Source: Legionella lytica (lineage in GTDB: Bacteria; Pseudomonadota; Gammaproteobacteria; Legionellales; Legionellaceae). Taken from it: DNA of 64,000 nucleotides. The first letter of the stretch is position 1. The number at the start of each line of letters is the position of its first letter. Both the position numbers and the translations under genes were made by a program. Shown here one piece after another: positions 1 through 7,945 of this stretch. Below the pieces are notes generated by a model. It was not told where the DNA came from. It was given only the letters and a program-made list of their open reading frames with translations, and ran no database searches. The stretch spans positions 309,395 to 373,394 of the forward strand of contig NZ_CP071528.1 of NCBI RefSeq assembly GCF_023921225.1. The letters are read 5' to 3'.

Positions 1-1
1 C

Positions 2-340
2 TCTGAAAAAAATATATTTTCTATGCAAACCGTCATACCGCAACCAGGCCAAAATGAAGATAAATTTAATTTTAAAAACAGCGGTAGAGTCCTTTTTAAT
101 TCCACGCTGACTTACCAAGACATAGATAAGTTATTAGCCGAGGGGGCAAAAATTAAAACAACAACGCTCACCGATCAATTTTCTTTTGAAAATTATCAGG
201 AGAAAAATAATATAAATTATCCTTTGTTTGCAATAGACCCTAAAAACACCATTCACGTATTTTCTAAAGAAAATGATTTTAAACCCATTAAAGATTGGAA
301 AATAATTGGATTGCAATGCGAAACTAAAAATTCAAGTTAA
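2..340 (+). CDS. C-terminal end of a probable cation/proton antiporter (5' partial)
   Basis: The frame is open to the left edge, so this is the last ~112 residues of a longer protein; the ATG at 23 is internal. The tail alternates hydrophobic and polar residues and ends in a PLFAIDPKNTIHVF ... WKIIGL pattern. That pattern resembles the soluble C-terminal regulatory tail of CPA1/NhaP-type Na+(K+)/H+ antiporters, where a 'PLF..D..g...vf......W..I.L' ending is common. No membrane segment lies inside the window, so the assignment rests on this ending alone. A hairpin follows the stop. Confidence 0.45.
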   Translation, partial: SEKNIFSMQTVIPQPGQNEDKFNFKNSGRVLFNSTLTYQDIDKLLAEGAKIKTTTLTDQFSFENYQEKNNINYPLFAIDPKNTIHVFSKENDFKPIKDWKIIGLQCETKNSS

Positions 341-341
341 C

Positions 342-376
342 TTTCGCCTCCTCTCTACCGTAGAAAGTAGGCGAAA
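342..376 (+). terminator. Hairpin after the first gene, possible terminator
   Basis: TTTCGCCT (342-349) pairs with AGGCGAAA (369-376), and TCTAC/GTAGA pairs inside it. It sits directly behind the stop codon at 340. There is no T-run, so intrinsic termination is uncertain. Confidence 0.35.
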
Positions 377-530
377 CAGAGTGCATTCCTTAGTAAATAT
401 TATTCACTAACTCTCTTTCATTTGAATTCGCAGCGGGAATGGTTTAAATGACACTATTTGAAGCAATTGAGCCCTAAGGAATCTATCAACTAACCTAAAA
501 TACTCAGCCCATTTTAAAGTAGCAATGCAA

Positions 531-548
531 ATTAAGAGATCTCTTACA
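531..548 (+). promoter_or_regulatory. GacA/LetA-type upstream activating sequence
   Basis: ATTAAG-AGATCT-CTTACA matches the GacA-family consensus TGTAAG-N6-CTTACA at 10 of 12 fixed positions with exact spacing. In gamma-proteobacteria such sites sit about 60-70 bp upstream of rsmY/rsmZ starts. Here the centre lies about 65 bp before a start placed near 603 from the TATGAT at 592-597. In Legionella the cognate response regulator is LetA. Confidence 0.6.
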
Positions 549-602
549 TGATTATGCGCTATTTTGAGTGTCACTAATTAAAATTATTCGCTATGATTAA
601 GT

Positions 603-700
603 CAGTACGAGGAAGGACAGTGGATGTCTTATATGGATCATTTGAAGCATCAAGGACGATGCGCAACCACAAGGATGTGGGCTGCCTCCTCGGAACACCA
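603..700 (+). ncRNA. RsmY/RsmZ-type CsrA-sequestering small RNA
   Basis: Seven GGA triplets fall between 611 and 694. Three are presented in hairpin loops: GACA/TGTC (616-628, loop GTGGA), GCATC/GATGC (647-662, loop AAGGAC) and CCACA/TGTGG (667-680, loop AGGA). CGAGGA (608-613) can pair with TCCTCG (687-692) to close the structure. Loop-exposed GGA is the hallmark of CsrB/RsmY/RsmZ RNAs, which titrate the translational repressor CsrA. A LetA-type box lies upstream at the expected distance. No convincing reading frame covers the segment. The 3' end is uncertain because no clear T-run terminator follows. Whether it corresponds to rsmY, rsmZ or a third paralogue cannot be told from sequence alone. 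Confidence 0.65.
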
Positions 701-965
701 ATCATCTCCTCAATTATAAATAATCAAAAATCCATAATGTTTTTATCATAAAGCTAAAACACGAAAAATCCCCCGTTCACCAATTCCTTTGATACCAATT
801 TAAACGATGCATAGATATGTACTAAGTAAGATATACTTGTGTTCTCGACTAAGCCAAGTAATTTATATTGACATCACACAAATAATCATTAATAGTGCAA
901 TCTATGTTTTTTGTGCAATTATTTATCTTAAGCAACTGTTAAGAAAAAGAATATTGAGGTGCTGT

Positions 966-1922
966 ATGCTGTTAGATCAACTTATTTTAACTGCGATTGA
1001 GAAAAAATTAAGTACTCAACATACAGAGTTTAATATTCAGATTTTTTTACAAATCCTGCAAATTACTACCCGCCCTTTAGGTTATCCTATCTACAAAGAA
1101 GGAATAAATGAACAATATTACCTATTGAAGCTTACGAGCAACCTGAACCAGGCAAAATCATTAAATTATAATTATAAAGCAGCAGGGACCATGTTGAATT
1201 CACTAGCACAATTAAGATTTTGTGTCTGCTACTTTCAATCAACACTTGATGAACAGAAAATTGATGCAGAGTTGATTTCCTTATTCGAAGCAGCCATTGA
1301 CAATCGGCTCTATACCAGTGCTGAAGAACAGTGTGCAGAAAAAAGCCTGCTTAGAACACTCATAAACTGCCCCCAAGGAATACTGCAATTATGTTCTGAG
1401 TATGAGAGAAAGTTGCAATCTCCCAATATGCAACAACAAATTCAAACACGAATTAATTTCTTAAAAGGAATACACGAGAAAGAAGAACCAGAAAACGCTC
1501 AAGACCCGGTAACGATTACAACATTCGAATGTGCCATGCAAGCTGCACAGCATCATTCCCTATTTAACGAACTGAAAAAAAACCATCAGATGCTGCTTGG
1601 AAAATATTTATTAAAACGCGCGGCAGAGTCAGAGTTAAGCAGTGAGTTATTGGAACACAACAAGCTCACGATAAAGCCTAAAGAATCGGCTCAAGAGAGC
1701 CTAGCCCCAAAAAGTAAGGACACGCTGTCAACGACAATGACTGATGAGTCCGCTAGTGAAGCACGTGATTTGTTGATATATCAAAATTCATTAAATGTGC
1801 TAAAAGCACAAATTAATAAAACGCATGATTCATTTGCCAAGACTAACTCCACTAACAATCAGAGCCCCAATACAAATGACAATCTGCCTGAGCTTCATCG
1901 ACAACCTGCATTTCGCCGCTAG
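966..1922 (+). CDS. Hypothetical protein, effector-like (318 aa)
   Basis: Not recognised. The start at 966 is chosen because GAGG lies 7-10 nt upstream; the frame is open further up to 807, but that part encodes a low-complexity hydrophobic stretch without a ribosome site. The protein is soluble and mostly alpha-helical in composition, with no membrane segment or signal peptide. It has a Ser/Glu/Lys-rich, probably disordered last third (from about residue 220) and a polar C-terminus with two final arginines. A long helical body with a polar tail is common among Dot/Icm substrates, but no domain supports this. It stands alone downstream of the small RNA. Confidence 0.6.
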   Translation: MLLDQLILTAIEKKLSTQHTEFNIQIFLQILQITTRPLGYPIYKEGINEQYYLLKLTSNLNQAKSLNYNYKAAGTMLNSLAQLRFCVCYFQSTLDEQKIDAELISLFEAAIDNRLYTSAEEQCAEKSLLRTLINCPQGILQLCSEYERKLQSPNMQQQIQTRINFLKGIHEKEEPENAQDPVTITTFECAMQAAQHHSLFNELKKNHQMLLGKYLLKRAAESELSSELLEHNKLTIKPKESAQESLAPKSKDTLSTTMTDESASEARDLLIYQNSLNVLKAQINKTHDSFAKTNSTNNQSPNTNDNLPELHRQPAFRR

Positions 1923-2169
1923 CCGCACGTAACTCCCCCAGATACGCGGGGGGCCCTGCCAGGTAGACTAAAAATATCCAAACAAGATTAATTTTTTACA
2001 TAATTCATATTGAGTACTGTGCAAACACATGATATATCTTTTGAATATGGATGATTAATTAACACATAGCATTGCCAATCTACACCTTTGAAGAGTTATT
2101 GAGAGAAGACAATCAATATTGTTGTTCAATGACCAAGGATTTATCTTTTATGTGTGTAAGGAGTACGCC

Positions 2170-2847
2170 ATGCTTTCAATTTATCATATTAGGCTACTGA
2201 TTAATGAATGCCGCGAGATGAGTCGCGTTGGTGTTTTTAATGACCACCGTGTTGCTATTCCGCATTTAGAAATTGACGTGGTGTTACCAGGGGATTTCAT
2301 TGGTGCCAATAATAATCCGGCCATTTTTGTTAATTCCATGACATTCAAGCGACTTAGCAAATTTCATACTCATTGGATTGAAAATGGGACCTTAGTATTT
2401 CAAAAATCTTTTTTACAGAAAGAGCCCATTGATATTATCGGCGCTGTCATTCATGAAACAGGACATGCGTTTAATGTCGCCGCAAATCTGCCTAATACGG
2501 AGGTAAATGCTTATATCTACGAAATAGAAATATTACGTCAATTATACTTGTCAAAAAGTCCATTACTTTTTGATTGTAGTCTTGAGGATGTACGGGCTTA
2601 TTTTCATCGTCGCCTGGTTTTCTATGCGAAGGACAGCCCACATAGTCCTGAGCTTCGTACACTAATTGAAGAAATTACCACAGAATTTGAGCTGCAAGAG
2701 GATAAGCATACGACACCAGAACCTGAACAGCTTGCAATGAATATAAGTTCATTTTTTTTCCAAAATAAGGAGCAAGATAATATGCAGGAAGTATCAGCCC
2801 ACGAAAATAGTGATGAAATTAGTGCCAACGATAATCTCTTCTTATAA
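2170..2847 (+). CDS. ravK: RavK-like zinc metalloprotease, probable Dot/Icm effector
   Basis: The start at 2170 has AAGGAG 6 nt upstream, giving 225 residues; the frame upstream to 2119 lacks a ribosome site. HETGH falls exactly at residues 95-99, the zinc-binding HExxH motif, with acidic residues some 13-20 positions further on (EVNAYIYEIE) that could supply the third ligand. RavK of L. pneumophila is an actin-cleaving effector protease whose HExxH is reported at H95-H99, so both motif position and protein size suggest a homologue. The last ~45 residues are Glu/Asn-rich and polar, fitting a Dot/Icm translocation signal. No signal peptide or membrane segment is present, so action in the host cytosol is inferred. 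The exact target is not proven by sequence. Confidence 0.68.
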   Translation: MLSIYHIRLLINECREMSRVGVFNDHRVAIPHLEIDVVLPGDFIGANNNPAIFVNSMTFKRLSKFHTHWIENGTLVFQKSFLQKEPIDIIGAVIHETGHAFNVAANLPNTEVNAYIYEIEILRQLYLSKSPLLFDCSLEDVRAYFHRRLVFYAKDSPHSPELRTLIEEITTEFELQEDKHTTPEPEQLAMNISSFFFQNKEQDNMQEVSAHENSDEISANDNLFL

Positions 2848-2875
2848 CATCTGAAAGAATAAATTTAGATTAACC

Positions 2876-2907
2876 CGTTGCAAAAACCACGCTTGGTTTT
2901 TGCAACG
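2876..2907 (+). terminator. Perfect 14-bp stem hairpin after the RavK-like gene
   Basis: CGTTGCAAAAACCA (2876-2889) pairs perfectly with TGGTTTTTGCAACG (2894-2907) around a CGCT loop, 29 bp after the stop codon. The run of T lies within the stem, so it may act as a terminator or be a small palindromic element. Confidence 0.5.
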
Positions 2908-3101
2908 GTTACTTTAGCTATTAGTGATGCAGATGCACACCGAATTTAGAAGTAATGCAAGAAAATAACAAATATTTTGGACTAATGTTTTAATTAAAAA
3001 ATAATCTTACCTTATTTTATGAAGGTTTATTTAGTTGACGCTGCCTCTCTTAAGGTTAATGCGCTATAATTGGACATACTGTTTTATTGAAGAGGCTTTA
3101 T

Positions 3102-4370
3102 ATGCTAAAACAAACCAAGAAAATAATTAAAAAATACGGGAAAAAGCTTACTGATGGCAGCATTTCTGACCAAGATTTAAAAGTTCTACTAACCATATCA
3201 CCTGAAAAACAATCCTTATTCAAAAGAAAACCGAAAAGTGGTTATGTAGACCCTACTGTTGTAAACAATGATAATTTTGGTGTAATGGATGGCATGAAAG
3301 ACTTTGTTGCACAGCTGGCGCCAAAAATGAGTCTTAAAGATCTGCATGACATCACTTCAAGGCTTATTCATGCCAGTCCTGCGACAATAGAACAAAACAC
3401 CTTTATGCGTAAATCCTGTCTAGCCAAGGTATTTCTGGCTTATGAAACTTATATAGCTCCGAATAATGCCGAAGAGCATTATCGTACCATGCGTATGCAA
3501 ACAGAGTTTCCTGGTGCTAATGACATTTCTAATTTAAAACGGGTTATCCTTGAGCCTCTGATTGTTTTCTTTGAAGAGTCTCTTGGTGCTAAGAGACATA
3601 CTCCGCAAATCACATTGGCTGAAAAGATACTCCAACAATCAGAACCTGTTAGCAATCCAGAGGCAAACAGTAGCGCAGCCGCTTCAATTGAAAGTTCACA
3701 CCAGAGCATGCCCTCAGAACACTTACCTGTTGCGCCTGACTTAGAAGAGACCGTTTCACAACCTGTATCAGCGCACGAGCTATTAACACCAGAAAGTACT
3801 CAACGACCCGCACAAAAATTCGAACCGATTAAAAGAAAAACGTCACAGCAATCCGTTGCACATACCAATACGCCAAGCACAGCACGCACTACTAAAAAAC
3901 AAACTGTTACCACTGGCCTGTCAACTTTTATCGCACCAAGCATTCTCCAAGCCAAGGAGCCAATTAACTATTTTGATGCTAAGACCAATCCAACTTTGCT
4001 TCAATTAATTAAATTATGTCAGAACTATAGTGATCACCTCACTCCCCTGGCCATAAAAGATAGCCGTGCTCAGGATAAACTAACCCTTGTTACAAAGATG
4101 CTCTCTCACTTACAGCAGCCTTTAGTACCGATAGCATCGCAAAGAATTCGTAATATGAGCGCGCTACTAACGCCCGAAGCTAAAGCTGTACTTAGTGAGC
4201 AACGCAGTGGGGCGGGAATGAGATTTTTGGAAACAGTGCTGCATATTTTAACGGTTGGTCTGTATTCTAAATATACTAAAAATACCTTTGCTTTTTGGAA
4301 GAGTCATGGCGAGGTGTTAGGGGACAATATTGCACATTTGACGCGTGACACTAATCCACCGATTAAATAG
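3102..4370 (+). CDS. Hypothetical effector-like protein with Legionella C-terminal module (422 aa)
   Basis: Start 3102 has AAGAGG 6 nt upstream; a TTG at 3087 is the alternative. TATAAT occurs at 3065-3070. Residues 1-170 are helical. Residues ~175-290 are rich in Ser, Thr, Pro and Gln and probably disordered. The last ~60 residues (RFLETVLHILTVGLYSKYTK, then FWKSHGE) form a short hydrophobic-plus-FWKSHGE segment. From memory, similar endings recur in many otherwise unrelated Legionella proteins, but this was not checked. No catalytic motif is visible. Overall build suggests a Dot/Icm substrate; function unknown. Confidence 0.65.
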   Translation: MLKQTKKIIKKYGKKLTDGSISDQDLKVLLTISPEKQSLFKRKPKSGYVDPTVVNNDNFGVMDGMKDFVAQLAPKMSLKDLHDITSRLIHASPATIEQNTFMRKSCLAKVFLAYETYIAPNNAEEHYRTMRMQTEFPGANDISNLKRVILEPLIVFFEESLGAKRHTPQITLAEKILQQSEPVSNPEANSSAAASIESSHQSMPSEHLPVAPDLEETVSQPVSAHELLTPESTQRPAQKFEPIKRKTSQQSVAHTNTPSTARTTKKQTVTTGLSTFIAPSILQAKEPINYFDAKTNPTLLQLIKLCQNYSDHLTPLAIKDSRAQDKLTLVTKMLSHLQQPLVPIASQRIRNMSALLTPEAKAVLSEQRSGAGMRFLETVLHILTVGLYSKYTKNTFAFWKSHGEVLGDNIAHLTRDTNPPIK

Positions 4371-4422
4371 TGGGGCTTAACGCAGGATTCTGTCGAAAAT
4401 AGAGTAATCAAGACACCGTTGG

Positions 4423-4465
4423 CCGCATAGGCCGGCGAAGTCGGCGGCTTGTCATGTTTCGTGTG
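4423..4465. repeat. Dispersed GC-rich intergenic element, copy 1
   Basis: GGCGGCTTGTCATGTTTCGTGT here closely resembles GGCGGCGACTTGTCGTGTTTCGTGT near 59690. The preceding bases are GC-rich and self-complementary (GCCGCATAGGCCGGCG), unlike the AT-rich surroundings. Recurrence in two intergenic spaces 55 kb apart suggests a small repeated element; its wider copy number is unknown. Confidence 0.4.
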
Positions 4466-4613
4466 CAACGTCAATTTAACTTTTTCTAGACTGTATATTA
4501 TTTTTAGGAAGATCATAATACTCGAAAGCAAGCCCGCACCAATAACTCAGATTTGACTTAATACATGAAGAAAACGTAAAATCTGGACAAATTGTTCCTA
4601 TATTAATATAGGC

Positions 4614-5288
4614 TTGTGGAACTTTGAGATTTATAGATTAGAGAGTACTGAGTTGATTCCGCATACAACGTCACTGCTTAAGCGTCTTACTGTCTGCCAT
4701 GTTTTTTTAATAACCATCAGTAATATCTTAGTGCAATACCCTTTTGAGCTTTTTAGCTATGACACGACCTGGGGTGCGTTTACTTATCCGTTCATTTTTA
4801 TTTTGACCGATCTAACTACTCGGCTTTCTAATGCTAAAACCTCTCGAAATATTATTTTTATCAGTATGCTCCCTGGACTGCTCATTTCTTATTTTATAGC
4901 CAGCTCTCTTGAAGTTATGGGAGACTTAAATTGGGATAATGTGTTCACTTTACACTACATGCCATTGCGGATTGCCTTAGCATGCTTTGTTGCTTATGCC
5001 ATTGGGCAGCTAATAGATGTCTTTATTTTTCAGCGTTTGCGTAATAGCTCCTCTTGGTGGATTGCTCCGGCTGTTTCAACTACGATAGGTAATATAATAG
5101 ATACGCTTTTGTTTTTTACGATCGCGTTTTATCACAGTAACAATCCTTTTTTAAACCAACATTGGCCGGAAATAGCGATGGTTGATGTTTGTTTTAAAAT
5201 TATCATTAGCCTGTTAGCCTTTGTCCCAGTATATGGCTTTGTGTTACACTTTTTTAATATAAGAAATAAAAATACAGCTACGGCATAA
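4614..5288 (+). CDS. yhhQ: YhhQ/VUT-family queuosine precursor transporter
   Basis: A polytopic inner-membrane protein of about 220 residues that lines up along its length with E. coli YhhQ, including the TTWGAF.YPFIF..TDLT segment, PGLLISY, ALGQ-like AIGQLIDVFIFQRLR, the WW.AP..ST..GNI.DT segment and the EIA.VD..FK end. The family imports preQ0/preQ1 for queuosine tRNA modification. No ATG fits the 5' end. TTG at 4614 gives the longest form; TTG at 4653 has GAGAG 7 nt upstream and is equally possible. The acetyltransferase gene starts 21 bp downstream, so the two are probably co-transcribed. No preQ1 riboswitch was recognised upstream. Confidence 0.85.
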   Translation: MWNFEIYRLESTELIPHTTSLLKRLTVCHVFLITISNILVQYPFELFSYDTTWGAFTYPFIFILTDLTTRLSNAKTSRNIIFISMLPGLLISYFIASSLEVMGDLNWDNVFTLHYMPLRIALACFVAYAIGQLIDVFIFQRLRNSSSWWIAPAVSTTIGNIIDTLLFFTIAFYHSNNPFLNQHWPEIAMVDVCFKIIISLLAFVPVYGFVLHFFNIRNKNTATA

Positions 5289-5309
5289 TCAACAAGGACA
5301 TATTTATTC

Positions 5310-5918
5310 ATGTCTGCAAAAATATTCATACCAGAAAACGATGTCTTAAATGGTAGTTATATCCAATTAGAACCTATCGCAAGTCAACATCGAGAAGCGT
5401 TGTCTGAAGCCGCTGATTATGAGCAAATATGGCAATACATGCCGCAAAAAGCTACGAAAAACTTATTTGGTTCCTGGTTTGATGATTGTCTGGATAAAAT
5501 GTCAACGAGAGAACAAATTACCTATATCGTCCGCTGCAAAATAAGCCAAGCTATTGTAGGCGCCACCGCCTATTATGCAATTCAACTAGAAAACAAAAGC
5601 CTTTCCTTAGGTTATAGTTGGTACACTCCTAGTTATTGGGGTAGCAAAGTAAATCCCGAAGCGAAGTTGTTGATGTTAACCCAGGCATTTGAATGCTGGA
5701 ACATTAATCGTGTTGAATTAGGTACTGACTCGCGTAACAGCCGCTCCTATCATGCCATCAAGAAATTAGGTGCGACAGAAGAAGGCCTGTTACGACAACA
5801 TATGATTCTTCAAGATAAAGAAATCACGGACACCATCGTTTTTAGCATTCTTCGTTGCGAATGGCCTACGATTAAAAGGAACTTAGTAAATCGTATAGCT
5901 CAGCAAGAAAAACTGTAA
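5310..5918 (+). CDS. GNAT-family N-acetyltransferase (RimJ/RimL-like)
   Basis: 202 residues. The N-terminal YIQLEPIASQHREALSEAA opening, the central LGYSWYTPSYWG segment and the C-terminal LGTDSRNSRSYHAIKKLGA stretch match the Acetyltransf_3 subgroup of GNAT enzymes. The subgroup includes ribosomal-protein and aminoglycoside-type acetyltransferases and uses acetyl-CoA. The acetyl-CoA loop is represented by the residues before SRSYHAIKKLG. The substrate cannot be deduced. It lies just behind yhhQ in the same orientation. Confidence 0.82.
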   Translation: MSAKIFIPENDVLNGSYIQLEPIASQHREALSEAADYEQIWQYMPQKATKNLFGSWFDDCLDKMSTREQITYIVRCKISQAIVGATAYYAIQLENKSLSLGYSWYTPSYWGSKVNPEAKLLMLTQAFECWNINRVELGTDSRNSRSYHAIKKLGATEEGLLRQHMILQDKEITDTIVFSILRCEWPTIKRNLVNRIAQQEKL

Positions 5919-6176
5919 AACGCTGACCAAAATGATAGTGCGATTAAAAAGATTTAGACACTGCTCAATGAATTCGCAGCTCATGGCTTCGCGGTCGCGA
6001 GCAACCAGGCACCTTTTTGTAGGTCAGGCCCATACCCGACGTTTCTCATCTTTGTCACCAATCGAATAAATTAAACACCTGTTATCCAAGTTTTTTCTCA
6101 CAAGTTATTTATTATTTTCTTTATTAATTGTAAATTAATCAAACAAATTGAGGTCGTTCAAGTTGAAGAGAATCGT

Positions 6177-6830
6177 ATGGCGTGGATTAAGTTAGATACA
6201 TCGCAAACTCGAACTGAGGAAATCGGAAATGCATTGACTCATGGAATCGGAGCCCTATTAAGCATCGTTGCAATTATTTTATTGGCCCTATTTGCGTCAC
6301 ATCAAAACGATAACGTGAAATTAGTTTCCGGTATTATTTTTGGTAGTACCTTACTTTTGATGTATGCAAGCTCAACTGTTTATCACAGCCTGAGCAATCC
6401 TAAAGCCAAACATTTATTTCGTATAGTCGACCATGCCTCGATTTATTTATTGATCGCAGGAAGTTATACCCCCTTTGTATTGGTGACGCTTAAGGGCTCC
6501 TTGGGATGGACCATGTTTACGATTATTTGGTCTTTAGCTTTTGCTGGAGTGTTATTTAAGTTGTTTTTTGTTCATAAATTTGAACTGCTTTCAACTATTA
6601 TTTATCTTTTAATGGGCTGGATGGCTTTAATCGTTATAAAACCTCTTTATCAATTACTACCATCAGGTGGATTAGCATATATCGTAGAAGGAGGCTTATG
6701 TTATACCGTTGGGGTCATTTTTTTTATTTGGGAACGATTGAAATTTAGCCATGTGCTTTGGCATTTATTTGTTTTGGCTGGAAGTAGTTGCCACTTTTTA
6801 GCCGTATTGCTGTACGTGGTTCTTGTCTAA
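6177..6830 (+). CDS. Hemolysin III family membrane protein (YqfA-like)
   Basis: 217 residues with seven predicted membrane segments. Family landmarks are GNALTHGIGALLS at the N-terminus, SSTVYHSL, RIVDHASIYLLIAGSYTPF and the final WH.FVL.GS.CHF. The conserved histidines of the PAQR/HlyIII superfamily are all present (YH, DH, WH, CH). Despite the name, bacterial members act in the membrane as putative metal-dependent hydrolases or in lipid homeostasis; haemolysis is unlikely to be the cellular role. It has its own GAAGAG ribosome site and stands alone. Confidence 0.85.
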   Translation: MAWIKLDTSQTRTEEIGNALTHGIGALLSIVAIILLALFASHQNDNVKLVSGIIFGSTLLLMYASSTVYHSLSNPKAKHLFRIVDHASIYLLIAGSYTPFVLVTLKGSLGWTMFTIIWSLAFAGVLFKLFFVHKFELLSTIIYLLMGWMALIVIKPLYQLLPSGGLAYIVEGGLCYTVGVIFFIWERLKFSHVLWHLFVLAGSSCHFLAVLLYVVLV

Positions 6831-6848
6831 CTACCCCATAATCTCATT

Positions 6849-7018
6849 AATGGTGAAAAAGGCCAATTTGTTCAGCTTTGTATGTGGCTTCCTTTGGAAT
6901 CCAAAGGTAAACGTGCGTGGCTGACTGATGAGCCTTTAAAGTTGTAGATGATAAAATTATTTCTGCAATCAAAACAATTGTTGATATCAATGACTACAGC
7001 AAAAGTTTTACATTCTAA
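6849..7018 (+). pseudogene. Short decayed coding remnant with a frameshift
   Basis: A frame from 6849 to the TAG at 6945 reads QFVQLCMWLPLESKGKRAWL in its middle. Shifting by one base near 6944 continues as VVDDKIISAIKTIVDIND to the TAA at 7016. The two parts together read like one globular protein C-terminus. No start codon or ribosome site is associated. The parent family was not recognised. The rest of 6831-7144 shows nothing further. Confidence 0.4.
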
Positions 7019-7144
7019 GAGGGTTAAAGGAGCGGCAAAACCTGATCCCGGTTTAATATTTTCTCCAATGTAATTTTCAAAACAGCGGTTCGGGCTCTAA
7101 TATATATAGAGTGCTACCTTGATAAGCAGCAGTGGAGATAACCG

Positions 7145-7201
7145 ATGACTGAAATTAAATCCGAAAACCTTCCTTCTAAATCGATTAGAAAAAATCCTTA
7201 G
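7145..7201 (+). CDS. Possible 18-residue leader peptide upstream of the LysE-type gene
   Basis: ATG at 7145 has GGAGAT 5 nt upstream and encodes MTEIKSENLPSKSIRKNP, ending 4 nt before the ATG of the exporter gene. The exporter itself has no recognisable ribosome site, so the two may be translationally coupled. It could instead be a truncated relic that left its initiation region behind. Confidence 0.35.
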   Translation: MTEIKSENLPSKSIRKNP

Positions 7202-7205
7202 CGCC

Positions 7206-7826
7206 ATGATTAATTTAATTTTTTATGGCTTAATAATAGGCATTCTTGCCTCTGCACCTATAGGCCCTATAGCTGTCTTATGTGTTCAGCGTTCTCTAAA
7301 CTTAGGGTTTAAAGCAGGTTTTATTACCGGTTTAGGCTCAGCATTGGCTGACGGAGTTTTTGGTTTAATTACAGCTTGTGGGCTTACGTTCATCTCAAAT
7401 CAATTAACAATATATCAAACACAATTACAATGCCTTGGTGGTTTTATCTTATTATATCTTGGAATCAAACAATATTTAAAAAATCCTAAAACCCCTCATA
7501 TAAAAGAGCATCAACACTCATCCTGGCATTTTTTGATTGAGGCTTTTCTGCTGTCTCTTTCTAATTCAGCAGCCCTGCTCTTATTTTTCGCCGTATTAGC
7601 CGCCCTAGGATTAGACCATCTGAACCTGAATGTGCTTGGTGGCAGCATCTTGATCGTGAGTATTATACTCGGCTCATCTCTGGTTTGGTTAACACTAAGT
7701 GCTGCCATCGCGTTCATTTTAAAAAAGCACATTACTACCGATGCACTGCGCATGATTAACTTTGTTTTTGGCTCTGCTTTTCTTATTCTCGGTGTTGTCA
7801 TCTTAGTAAAGCTTGTTGCATTCTAG
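7206..7826 (+). CDS. LysE/RhtB-family amino-acid exporter
   Basis: 206 residues with about six membrane segments. The GILASAPIGPIAVLCVQRSLNLGFKAG opening contains the conserved PIGP.....Q.sl..G motif of the LysE translocator superfamily, followed by GLGSALADGVFG and a LYLGIKQ segment. The family exports amino acids or homoserine-lactone-like compounds driven by proton exchange; the substrate here is unknown. The gene precedes the acyl-sulfonate operon by 119 bp in the same orientation. A role in exporting a product of that operon is possible but not supported by sequence. Confidence 0.85.
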   Translation: MINLIFYGLIIGILASAPIGPIAVLCVQRSLNLGFKAGFITGLGSALADGVFGLITACGLTFISNQLTIYQTQLQCLGGFILLYLGIKQYLKNPKTPHIKEHQHSSWHFLIEAFLLSLSNSAALLLFFAVLAALGLDHLNLNVLGGSILIVSIILGSSLVWLTLSAAIAFILKKHITTDALRMINFVFGSAFLILGVVILVKLVAF

Positions 7827-7945
7827 CCATAATTGTTAAATAACCCATTATTTTCCAAATATTTTTAAAATAATGTTCAAAAAATGGATGTACATTAATT
7901 TAATTTCTATACTAAATACTAAACCCAATGTATATGGAATGAGCA

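Noticed and set aside
3035..3070. Full sigma-70 promoter from TTGACG (3035) and TATAAT (3065)
   Set aside because: The spacing is 24 bp, too long; only the -10 may be real.
4371..4613. preQ1 riboswitch in front of yhhQ
   Set aside because: No C-rich loop or conserved A-rich tail of preQ1 riboswitches could be found.
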